Part shown: positions 7,601-19,600 of the stretch, in pieces
Numbering within the stretch: the stretch's first letter is position 1
Layout: each line of letters starts with the position of its first letter
Virus record (IMG/VR): IMGVR_UViG_3300013005_005109
Coordinates: 1 to 23,318 of that record
DNA length: 23,318 bases
Strand: one strand, 5' to 3'
Origin: a virus
Notes under the pieces: generated by a model
Told to the model about the DNA's origin: nothing
The model's input: only the letters and a program-made list of their open reading frames with translations
The model's database searches: none
Position numbers and translations under genes: made by a program

Positions 7601-10600
7601 TTATGAGGGCCTTGCATATCCGGCTGAGCGTAGAGCACGCGTTTGCGCCTCTGCTACCTTCTTGGCTAGTTTATCAATATCTCCGGCGTTAGAGACGCTT
7701 GGGTTGTTGATTACTACAGATGCGTTGACGGTCTGGCCGCCGCCCACGGCGGTGACGCCCTCTGGCCCACGCATCTTGTGGTTTGGGATAATGCTGCCGC
7801 CAAGGCCGCCTGGAACCAGAAGCTCTGGGCCGCGCTCTCCGACCATATACCCTACGTTAGGCCGAACGGCACCACCAAAGGCACGCCCACCAATCTTCCG
7901 AAGTGGCTCACCAGAGAATGGAACATTTGATGGTCCGTCAAATGGGAACGGGGCATTTGGGCCAACGTTGTACACCGCTCCACCACCGGCCTGGATCATT
8001 TGGGTTCCCTGCTTTGCGGATTCTGGGTTGATGAAGCTAGTGTAAATCCAGTCGCCAAGCATTCCGCCAAGGATGCTGCCGATCATGCCGCCAATAAATG
8101 GGATTGGAATCAAATTGCCAAGGAGGCCGCCAACCAGCGAGCCGACGGTTCCGGCCACTGCTCGCCCCATATCGCCGCCGGTAGCCCCCGTCGTCAGAAG
8201 CCCTGCAATCATGGCTGCCGGTCCGCCAATCTTTGGAAGGATGCTAAGGAGGTTAAACCCTAGAGATGGAATGAGTTGACCGAAATTCTCAAAGTTACCA
8301 CTAATGGCCATCATGGCAACATCTGCAAGGAATCCTGAGAGGAAGTTACCCTTTTTGGTACCGACAAAACTATCTGCCCTTGCGGCCGTACCCTTAAACC
8401 CGCCCTGGTCTGTGGTGTAAGTCTTCATCCCCGGAAGGTTTAGCTTGCCGCCAGTAAATGGTACGGCAACTTTTCGATATTTAGAGCCGTATAGCTCCGG
8501 CATAAGCCCCGCCCTAACAGCCCCAGGGTCCCTAATGCTCCTAAAGTCAAAGGCTCGAGCCACTTCTCGCGGATATTGAGATCGGGCAGCAGCAACGGGC
8601 CTCACTGAGGCCGGAAGAGTTCCCTCTGCTATTTGAGCCTGCACACGTTCGTAATCAAGGTCAAGCAGTTGGCCGGCAGATTGAAGCTTGCCGAACGCCG
8701 CCTGTGTGAAAGGATCAGCAGTACCCCTGTTGGAAAGCGGGTCAGGAAGTGATTCCTGGGTATGCCCCGCGAAAATGTCAGCAAAATGTTCCATTGGGTC
8801 TGCGCCTGAATAAATTGTTGGTAGCGGGAAGTTTCGCGGCATTGTATATTCCGGGCCGGTGGGGTTCGTAGGGATTCTGCCAAGTGGTTTGCTGTTCGCA
8901 GCATTGGTGGCAATTTCCTTAGCCCGGATAGGGTCAAAGCCTTGGGCAATTAGGCTTTTCTCATAGGCTGCAGTCAAATCTTTCATTTGCATTCTTTCTT
9001 GGAGGTCAGCAATATGCCCTCTAAGATCGCCCTTCGTCTTAATTATTCCAATGGTTTCTTTTAAATTTGATGGCTTGAAGGCTTCTAGGTACATCTTCGG
9101 CACGGTGTAGCGATTATTAGTAATAAGGTGTCCAACCTCGTGAATCATTGCATCCGGCAGTTCGGTTAGTGGCGTGCGCGTATCAACTTGAATATTATTT
9201 GTGTCAAAACGAGCAACTCTTGCAGCAAAGCCCGAATCGGGCCCTCCGTCGACAAGGTCAACAGTTAGTCGCTTGCTCGGATCTGATGGGTCAAACATGC
9301 CTTGCGGCGCAGCGGCAAGGGCCAACCGAATGTTTTCAGAAATTATCTTAAGCTTTTCGGCACTAGTATTTCCTACAAGGGTGTGAGGGATGCGTATATC
9401 CCCCCAATCAAAACTTATAAGGTCCGCAGGCAACCCCTGTATAGGAAAACTATATTTATTACCGTATTTATCTGTTTCGCCAATAATACCCTCAAACCTA
9501 TGCTCGTCGATAACTTGAGAAAGAGATGTCCTATCCCTAAATGCTTGCACACCCGGTATAAGGCTTAGGATTGTGTCCAGCATGCCAGGCCTGAGGTCGC
9601 CCATAACTGTTCGTTGAGCCGGCTTGCCCCTCAGGCCCTCTCCCACCCTCAGGACCCGAGACATCATTCTTTCCTGCAGGTCAGCAGCAGGGTTATATGG
9701 GTCTACTACATCTGAAGATGGGAACTTGCTGAAAAGATCAAGCTGTTCGCCGCCGGACTTTGGAATTACCGGCGCGTCATCTAGTAGCATCTTGAGCGCT
9801 GGGGCGTCTACGGGCCCAAGTTCGGGGAAGAGTTCTGGCTGGGTATAGAGGAGGCGCTCTCGGATCAGTGCAACCTTATCCTCAAACGATCCGCCGCGAG
9901 GAATTGTCCTGGCAACACGAGTTCGCTCCGCCTCGATGTCAATGTTTTTAGCGCGCACTCCCTTAAAGTGCTCGTCGGCAGTGACGGCGTAGAGCGCAGC
10001 TTCGTCAATGTTAGTAAACACCCCTGCTCGAAGGAGAGATGCCGCCTGCGCCGCTCGGCCGGCAAGGATGCGGCCTGTCTCCTGCTGCCGGAGAATCGTT
10101 TCCTTTGCTGCAAGAATTTGCTCGGGGTCAACCGGCATACCGCCAGATGAGGCTCGCCAGTCGGCAATTTGCCTCTCAAGAACGTCAGTTGCGACTGCGT
10201 GATTTCCAAGGTCGGTAAAGCCCATTGCCGCAAGCGCAGCAGCCCGTGCTTTTGCTTCAGCGTCATTAAACGGCCGGTAACCGTTTTTGTCATCGATTAG
10301 AGTTGGCAGACCAAGGATTGTCTCGATTTGATCAATTGGAATGCCGCCAGGGATTTGGAACTCTGCAAGCCTGGTTGCGCCCTTGCCGCTCTGGGGAAGA
10401 GCAGAGGTAAAGCCTATCCTCTTGTTTTCCGGGAATGAGGCTGGGTCGGTTGCAAAGAATGGGAAATGATAGTCGCCGGATAGGAAGTCATTGAATGAGG
10501 TGGTCACATGAGGTGGCTTGTATCCCGGTCGGGTAACAACCGAAGTAATTGGGTCTGCTCCGCCCAAGCTCATGAGGTCAGAGGCATCTCCGCTGAGCAG

Positions 10601-13600
10601 GTTGCCCAAATGGCCGTAGTCGCCGGCAAGGCCGCCAACAATCGAGCTCACCACGCCCGTAGAAAGCGGTCGTGATCCCCTACCCCAAATGCCGCGCTTG
10701 ACAATATCAAGGCCAGGATCAAGCTCGTAGGTATCTCGCAAGCTCATTGGGCGCGAGATGTTAGAAAGCTGGGACAACCCCAGCATATTTCGTGCAAGGG
10801 TTTCAAGTGGTCCCGGAAGCTTTCCTGAGCCGACAAGCCTGGCCAACGCGTCAGCGAGATCCGGCCCAGGCATGATTGACTTCAATCCAGCCCCGTAAAG
10901 AGCGCTCAGGATATCAACAAAGCCGCCAACTCCAGCCAGATTGCTGTTGCTCATTCCCGGAGGAAGAATCTGATGAATAAATCGGGTAGCCGGGTTGGTG
11001 TAGTCCTCAAGCCAGCTCAGCTTGCCGTCGTAGCCACGGCCGACGTCTGTGGCATCAACTGGCCCGCCCTCAGCTCGGCCGCCACCGAAGCGAATCTTTG
11101 GCATTGCGGTTGGGCTTGGCAAATTCAGAAGCTCGCTTCCCGGCGTTAGACTTGGCTTCGGAGCTGGGTTGTTGAATCCGCGATTGTAATTAAACAAGTT
11201 TCCAAAGAAGCCTAGGTCTTTCTTTTGGCCCATATCAATAGACTGCTGTGTTTGCTTTCCATCCCAGACGTTGCCAAAGAGGAGGTCATAGACACTGCCA
11301 GAAATCGCGTCTAGGGCAGTGGCAACCGCCGCATTTGCAGCAAACATTCCTGCGGTTGCCATTCCGCCGCTGGCTACTACTCCTGCAACATTTGGAACGG
11401 CCATGGCAAGTGCGCCAACATTCATGGCAATATTGCGCACCCAGGCACGAGCTGGAGACTCTCCGCGCTCGCTAGCGCCCAAAATGTCAAAGAAGCTCAT
11501 GCCTGTACTGAGGATGGCGGTACCCCTAAACGCCTGGGCCATAACGTTTGCGGCGCTCTTACTTATAGCGTTGCCAGGCTTAAGTTTTATCTTTCCATCA
11601 GGGCCTTCAACCTTTATGCCCGGAACAAAGCCGCTCTTCGGCGACCATGTTTTAATATTTCCAGGACCCTCCCAATTGAATGGGGCAATCTTCCGAACGC
11701 CAATATCGTTCTTAAATCTGTCCCACCAGTTTGGGCGCTTGACTACGGCAAAGGCGTCATCTTCCTCAAACGGAGTCGTTGTGCCCCTGTTATAGCCAGT
11801 GAACTCGCCATTTGGTCCGCCGTAGATTCGACCAATGCCGCCAAGTGGAATGACCGAGTTGATCCACTTTGTATACATCCTAAAATTGAACGGGAACAGC
11901 CCCCATGGATCGTTGGTTGTTGTTGGCGTTGGGCCTGCTGTTGGTGTTGGGGTTGGAGATGGCGTTCCGGTAGGAGTTGGCCTTGGAGTTGGGGTTGGTG
12001 TTGGCTCCCATGACGGCTCTGGCGTTGGGCCCGGGGTTGGGTCCGGGACGAAATCCTGAGGCATGATGCCCTTGCCATACCCAACGTATCCGCCAACCGC
12101 TCGGCCGTATGCGCCGGCACGAAGAGCGCCAGCCGAAGACTTAAGTGTTGATGGGAGTTTATGGTTTGGCGTGACGTATCCGCCGCCCTGCTTGAACATG
12201 GTGAGCATCTCTGGTCCGCGCTCGCCAACCATATAGCTGGTGGCACTGGAGAGGGACCCGCCCATAGCCCTATTCCTGTCTGGGTTATACCCAGCAAGAC
12301 CAGACATAACCATCTGAAGAAGGGTCTGGAACTGCTCCATAAACCCAGTATTCAAATCATCGTATTGGCCGGTTGTGTACTTTCCTCCTGGGGTATAGAC
12401 ATTCTGCATGCGCTGAAGCTGCGCAAGGAATTGGCCAATTTGGTTAAAGCGCTTTACCCGCTCTGGATCGTTTCCGCCAATCTCTGGCTTAACCAGGGCA
12501 TAGTATTCACGGAGCTTTGTCTGAAGGTTCTTAGCATCAGAAATACGTGCCTTAAGCAAGTCCACCATGGTCTGACCCTTGATGGTTCTTGTCTCCGAGT
12601 CTGGGTTCATGATGGCGTTCAGCGCGTCTTGTGCCTTCTTGTACGCAGCAGATTGCGACAAAACGTTTAGGGCGGCAGTAATGGCCTTAGGAAGGGCGGC
12701 AAAGGTCGAGTTAATGTTTGCCTGCAACGCAGCCATGAAGCCAGAGGAGAACGATTCCATGAAGGAGTAGCCCTGGGCAGAAGCGACCTCTAGGTCAAGG
12801 CCAACGTCACCAAAGATGTCCTTAAGCTCGGTAGATGCCTTGGACTTGCTAATCTTGCCTTCTTGGATCTTCTTGAGCAGGTCGTCAATGCGCTCTTGCA
12901 TGACGCGGCTACGCTCTGCCTGATCGAGCTCAAGCGCCCGGGCCTTCTCGTCGTAGAATTGGGTAGTCCCAACGTATGCAGAGCTGGTCTTGCCGGACTG
13001 GATGGCGGCCCCCATTGAGTCAAGACGTGCGCGCTGCTCATCTTGGAACATCTCACGTGCGGCGTCTCGCGCGGCGCGGGCGCGTTCCAGTGGATCAACG
13101 CTAGCATCAAACATGTCAAGGGCGGCCTCTGATGCCCTTGTCCTTGACTCTTCAAGCTGCTGCAGCTTTTCCATCTGCTTTGCCTGGGCTTGCAACGCTT
13201 CGTACTGCTGCTCCAGGACGCCAAGACGGATCATTTCTCCGTCATACAGAACCTCAACGTTTGCAAGTGCTGCAACCTTCTCCTGCTCCAGGGCTTCCTT
13301 TTCGGCCTCAAACAGTGCCTGGATGGCAACCTGTGCTCGGGACATGAGGCGATTAAGCGGGGTCTGGAAGGCTTCCATTGCCTTCTGCATTGCCTCTTGC
13401 GCCTGCTGCAGGAGCTCTCCGGTGGCGTCTAGGGCCTTGGTAAGCAGGCTGATGTACTTTGTTGCCTCGGCATCGCCAGCGCCATACCACTTTGCATAGA
13501 GTTCTTCAACGTATTTCTGATCAAGGTTAAGCGTCTTTGCCACTTCGTCAGGCGAGAACCCCTCTCGAAGCATTTGCTTGATCTTGTCCTGCTGCACTTG

Positions 13601-16600
13601 TTCCAGCTGGCCGATAATGCCAGTTGTGCTCATGGACCACGAAGGATTGTCCCGGAGCCATTGCTGGGCTCGTGATGGATCGCTGTCCGCAACCATTTCT
13701 CTGTTAATTTGCGTGTCGTATCTAGCAGCAGCGCCTTGAGGATCAATGCTTGCGCCCATAAGAGCAAATGTGCGCCTGAGGTACGTTTCAAGGTCATCAA
13801 GGAATCCGCGCTCTTCGGCATAGAGCTCCGGGAACATCTCCTTTGCTTTGTCTTTTCCAACCTGGCCCTCAAGGCGGGTCCTTGTGTCGGTAACAACTTT
13901 TGCCTTTGTGTTAATTGGGTTATTGTTAAATGCCGCTTGCGCTGCTTTTGAAAGCTCCCCAGTAAGGAAAGCCAACGCCATGACCGCACCAGCAATACCA
14001 AAGGTAAGCGCTGCGGTCTGTGCGCTTGTAGCTGCAGTAAGGGCGATGAAAGCGCCGTGCAAGGCCTCTGTTGCCATTCCAACCATCATCATATTGTTAA
14101 AGACAGTAGAAATGCTCTCGTCAAGACCGAGAAGGTTAGAGGCAATGCTGCCGAACATGCCAAACCCGGTCAGTACTCCGCCCAGCATGCCAAGGCGAGA
14201 CCTAACGGCATCAATAATAACGCCGAGCTTAGCGAGCTTCCCGTTTGCTGCGGAAAGTTTGTCTCCAAAACCCTTAACTCTGTTGGTAACGCTTTCTAGC
14301 CCTGCGGCAAGTGCTTGCTCAATTTGGGCTCGCTCGCTGGCACCTACGGTGTCTAGGAAGTCATTGTATCCCTTTGGGTCGTCTATGCTGTATTTCTTTA
14401 GTTCCGCCAATCGTTGAGTTGCGTAATCTACGTCAACGCCAGTATTGAGAACTGAATCTACCCCGCCGGCTGGCGCAATAAATTCTCGACCACCCTTAGA
14501 GGCCCCTAGGGCTTCTATAAATGCAATGGCGCGTACAAGCGCCGGCGATGTGATGGTTTTGCCCGGCGTATTGTCAACGCCGAATCCGGATGCGACTAGG
14601 TTCCCGTCTTGGTCTTGCCTTTGGATAGGAACAAGACGCTGCATGCCATAGCTTTCTACGGCACCAAGGGCCTTGAATGCAAACATGCTGATTTTGAGTT
14701 TTGCCATTTGCTCTGCGGACCTGGCAGCAGCGTTAGCAAACTTTGTCATTGCAAGGGCAAGGCCATCAACCAGAAGTTTTCCGCCGACGAATCCAGCAAA
14801 GAGCACACCAAAGAGCGGAGCAAGAGGCTCAATAACCTTCATTATCCCAGCAAAGGCGGCCAAGATTCCGTCAATGACTGGCATTGCGGTAGAAAGTGCC
14901 GAGGCAATTGTAGCGGCAAGCGTCCCGATTGATGCGGCTGCGGCTGATGAGACTCCTGGGATTACCGAATTGGCGATTGAATCCGCTGAGCTAAGGATGC
15001 CCGGGGCAGCTCGGTCAAAAGCAGAGCGAACGCCATACTGGTTATTTTCATAGGCGTTAGCAAGGAACCCAACAAGGGCCGTGCTGGCTCCAAGAGTTGC
15101 TACAAGCGGGTTGCTACTGATAAATCCAAACAGGGCCCTGGCAACAATAATTGATGCGCCAAGCTTGCGGATAACATCATTAGAGAGGATCTCGGCCATT
15201 GCCTTAAATCCAGAAACCGAGGAGGTAATAAATGCGTTTAGAGGACCCCCGCTGGCCGTTACTGCGCCGCCGATGCCCCCAAGTGTCTTAAGCACGGCAT
15301 CCATAAAGCCGCCGGCGACACTAAGTCCCTCTGGGAGGCCAGATCGGATTGCCTCCGCAACAGTTTTAACTGAACGTGCGAATAGCTGAGATGCCTTTAT
15401 TGCCTCTTCGCCCTGGAGGAATGTTGCAAGGCCGTCGTTAAACTCTTGAGCCTTTGTTCCAGCAAGAAGGTCTCGCATAACCGAGAACAGTGGATTAAAC
15501 GCTGTTGCAACAAGCGACTGAGACGTATCCGCAACAGTCGTCATTGCTCCTTGGAAGGTGCGTGAGAACGCCTTCATACCGCCGCCGTATTTTGCCTCCA
15601 GCCCCTGCAGGATCGCCTGAACTCCGCCAGGCCCAGAGAGGGCGCCGATGCGAGCAAGGCGGCGGATTTCTTCGATGGCGGACTGTGGGTTTAGCAGCTT
15701 CTTGTATGTTGCGCTAGCGGTTTGCCCAGTTCGCTCAAGCTCCGCAAGCAAAGCGTTGGCAAGAATTTCATATCCGGCGATACCAGCGTTTGCCAGCTGC
15801 ATCATGTCGTTTTGATAGACGCGTCCAGCAGAGTTCATTTGTCCGAGTGCGTACGTTACTCGGCGGAGCTTATCGTCTTCGGCACCGAGTGCCGCAACGG
15901 CGTCTCCAATGTTTACAAGCGCCCCACGGAATTCCTTCAGGCCGGTTGTTGAGTACGGGTTGGTAAACGACTCGAGAATCGGCATTTGACCTTGGGCTTT
16001 TGCTTTAACGGAGTCAACCTCGAAGCCGAATGCTTGCATGCGGACGGCTGCAACCTCAAGGTCACCGAACCTGAAGTTTGTGACGTTGGCAAAGTCTTTA
16101 AGGGTTTGAATTGTTGATTCTGTTTCCCGCTGTGCTTCCCTTACGCTGCGTCCTGCATTCTTGAAGAGTGTATTAAATCCAACTCCGGCGGACTCAAGCA
16201 TGGCGTTAAAGCCAATGATGCCGCCCATGAGGTGTTGGATTCCGCCGGCAAAGGCAAAGATTGCCTGCTGGCCAATGGCAAACGAAAGACCAAGCGAAAG
16301 AACGCCGGTTACGGATTGTGTCAATCCGGTATTTGCCTGGGTCAAAACATTTGCTAGCTGACCAAATTGAACGCGACCATCTTGGATGACAAGATTAAGT
16401 CGGCTGTTGGCGGCTCTGGCTGCCTCTGCCGCCTTGGCATTATTTTGGAACTCTGTAACTGCTTGCTGCTTGTTTACTACAGAGGCTTCTGCCTGGGCGC
16501 CGTACTGGACTTGTGCCTCTCGGTATTGCCCAACTGGGCTAAAGCGCTCAAATATACTGCGTCCGTAGGATGATGCAGTCCGCATTCGGGCCGCACGAGC

Positions 16601-19600
16601 CTCGGCTTCTTGGCGAGCCCTCTCAACAAAATCAATAGGTTGGCCGCTGAGCGGCACAAGTGAACCGCCAGGTGGAATGTTGTAGACAGGCTCACCGCCT
16701 GGCAGGCGGAACTGAGGGCCAGATTCATTTGGGTAGGCACCGGCAGGCAAGAAACCGCCACGGCGGGTTATTGGCAGTGGCATGCCAACGAGACTGCCCT
16801 TCTGTACTAGCGCGCCACTTTGGGCAATCTCGGCATTGATCTGTGAAACGGTAGACTGGAGGATGGTCTTTGTAAGCTCATTGAGCTGCTGCTGAACCCC
16901 CGGATCATCTGCGGCCACTCCGGGCTTTTGCCCCTTAATAATCTTTTCAAATGCTTCTGGGTTGATGGCCATGGCAACAGCCTGCTTCTCGGCCTCTGAT
17001 GCGTTGGCCATGAACGCGGCCATCATCTCTGGTGTTCGGTTGGAGATACCGGTTATGCCACGAAGCTCGCTTCCTGGCTTGAGCAGCGAGCCGGTAGCCT
17101 GGATAAACGCACGCTGCAGGGCCTGTTCAAACGGCATGTTAAGGCCCTGGAATTGCTTGGCAGCCCCAGACCGAATGCCGCCCTCTCCGTATGATCGGAT
17201 GGTTTCAGAAAGGATAGAAGCAATCTCAAGGAACGAGGTCTTTGGGAACATCTTGGAAGACTTGCCAAGCTCTCCAATTCCTGCCGAAACTTGGGCAAGC
17301 AGCTCTTGGATTGGAGCCCCGCCACCCTGCACCTTTGCTGCGGTTTCATGAATCTTGGTAGCAAACTCAGTAAAGAGGGTTGAGGCGGAGACAAGCGAGG
17401 GCTTAGTTTTAAATGCTAGCTCCTGAAGATGTGGTGTGAGTTGCGCTGCGGCAATGCCAACGCCAAGCCCGGGGGTATTGAAGCCTTGCGGCCGCGATTG
17501 AGCATATTGGTGAAAGGCAAGATTGGCGAGGAGGCCACCAGTCTTTTTAGAGATCTCTGCCTGGAGTTGGTAGAACATTGGGTCAGCATGGCTAATTCCT
17601 CTGCCGCCTTCAGCGGAAAGAATTCCTTGCAGGCTCTTTTCTCCAAGCTTTTCTCCCTTTGGCCCGTAATGCATCGCTGTGGCTGGCGGCGTATAGCCAC
17701 CCTCCTTCATCCGCTCAAATGCACCGTGCGCAATTTCATGGATTGCAGTACGAAGAATGGCTCCTGAGCCTCGGTTTAGGTTTCCAATCTCCAGGAACCC
17801 GGCAGCTGCACCGGTAGTTGTCTGCCCCTGCAAGCCTTCACTCTCGCCAGGGAGTCCACGGAACGACGCCTTAAAGTGTTGCAAAATCTGAGATGCAAAG
17901 TTCCTTTCTAGGAAAGGCTTAAATGCCTCAGTAATGCCCGGAAGCACGCCCTCAACGGCCTCGGTCATAAACTTTGTATTGGCGGTGCGCGGACCGACAG
18001 AGGCGCTCTTACCAAACATGAGTCGCTCAAAGCGCTGCATTCCTGGGGTCCTGGCAACAGCCTCAGCGGCAGCCTGGGTAGCTGCTTGTGTTGCGGCTTG
18101 GGTAGCGGCCTGGGTAGCTGCTTGTGTGGCTGCCTGTGTTGTGGCAGGAATCAGGCTGGCCGTTGACTGGCCAGATGAGGCGGATGCAATGAGCGCTTGA
18201 TGCGACGCAAGTGGCGGGACCAACAGGCCACGAGTCTCCATGAGGGCACGTGCCTTATTCAGCTCGGCAATCATTCCCTCAACGTGAGCCGAGCCAAAAG
18301 CATGACCGCCCTGCATGCCAACCTTAGCCAACTCATTGGCAAGATTTTTATACCCCTGAGTAAGGTTTTTGTTTAGTTGTTCCTGACGAGCCGGGTCAGA
18401 CTCTTCGTACGGCAGGTATCCACCGGCACGAGCCTTTGCAGAGCCCTTAGCAGTTCCGGTTGCGCGCGGATTAAGGCGATATGAGCGTGCGCTTTCTGGG
18501 CGACGCATCGAAACTGGTTCCTCTGGTTCCTGTGGCTCTGGGGCCGCCGTAGGTGCCTTTGGGGGCTTAGGAGGCTTCTCTCCGCCGCCGCCGCCGCTAG
18601 AAGCTGGGGGCGCTGAGCCAAGATATCCAGGGTCTCGGGCTGCAGAAGCCTGGATTGCGCCCTCAACGGCCTCTTGGATAAGGCGCTCGACGCCCCTAGC
18701 GCCCTTACCCTGCCCAGACTTGAGTCCGGCAAGCATGGTGGCAGCTGCCTCTTGTGCAATCTGCAGTGCAACACGTGGGTCTGCTGTGATTGCGCTTGGG
18801 TCAAGCCCCATGCCGCCTTGGGTTGCAGACATTGCGCGTCCGCCATAGGTAGAAAGGCCGGCAAAGAATGCAGGAAGGCCCCGGCCAGCTGCAAGAATGC
18901 TTGAGGCAAGCTCAACGCCTTGGGCGGACGGCTCTCCAAAGGCAGTTGTTTGCGCGGTAATAAGTTTTCTGGCTTCTGCAAGCTTGCCAGCAACCCTTCC
19001 CATTCTGCTTGCCCCGCCGGCAACCGCCTGGGCAGCATTGATCAGCTCAATTGCTTCTGGGAGCGCATTGTAAATCGGGTCCATTCCGGCTGGAATCTCT
19101 CCAGCGCCAATTCTGCCTCGAAGTTGCAGCTGTGGCCCAACCGCCTTGTGAAGTTCTCTTAGTAGCGGCGCTGGAATGCCGCCGCGCTCGCCTTCCAGAA
19201 TCCTGCCGACCATGCTCTCAGTTGCAGCGTTGTTACCAAATGCCGTAGAGAGCAGCACGCCCTCCATAAGCCTTTGCAGCTTTGGACTAGTTCCTCCCTT
19301 GGCTGTCTGGTACTCAGAACGCACTCGCTCTACGGGAATTTCAGCAAGAACAAGCTGCTTTAGCTCTTCGACGGCAGATCCGCCCTTGCGGATTGTTGGG
19401 CCAACATTTCCGCGCTCAAAGCCGCCAGGAATCCGTGCAATAGTTTTAGAAATCGCTTGCGCAATTTCCGCTTCGGTCATGCCGGTAGAGAAGTTAAGCA
19501 TGGAGCCAAGGCGTGAGCCTTCTCGTGTGCCAATTTTTTCAAGGCTTGCCGTAAGCTCTCGCGTCACCACCGGCGTCCTTCCGGCTTGCACTATTGCTAT

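Noticed and set aside
11912-12046. CRISPR-like or regulatory direct repeat (GTTGG-rich plus strand)
   Set aside because: Repeats are irregular, short, without spacers, and encode an in-frame Pro/Thr linker.
11319-14417. Longer plus-strand frames (up to 189 codons) opposite the tape measure gene
   Set aside because: Low-complexity composition mirrors the Ala/Gly-rich minus-strand coding sequence; no coherent domain or convincing start signal.
18373-19038. 221-codon minus-strand frame within the tape measure gene
   Set aside because: It is an alternative frame of the same strand inside a continuous, domain-bearing gene; composition is Leu/Pro/Gln-rich without any recognisable motif.
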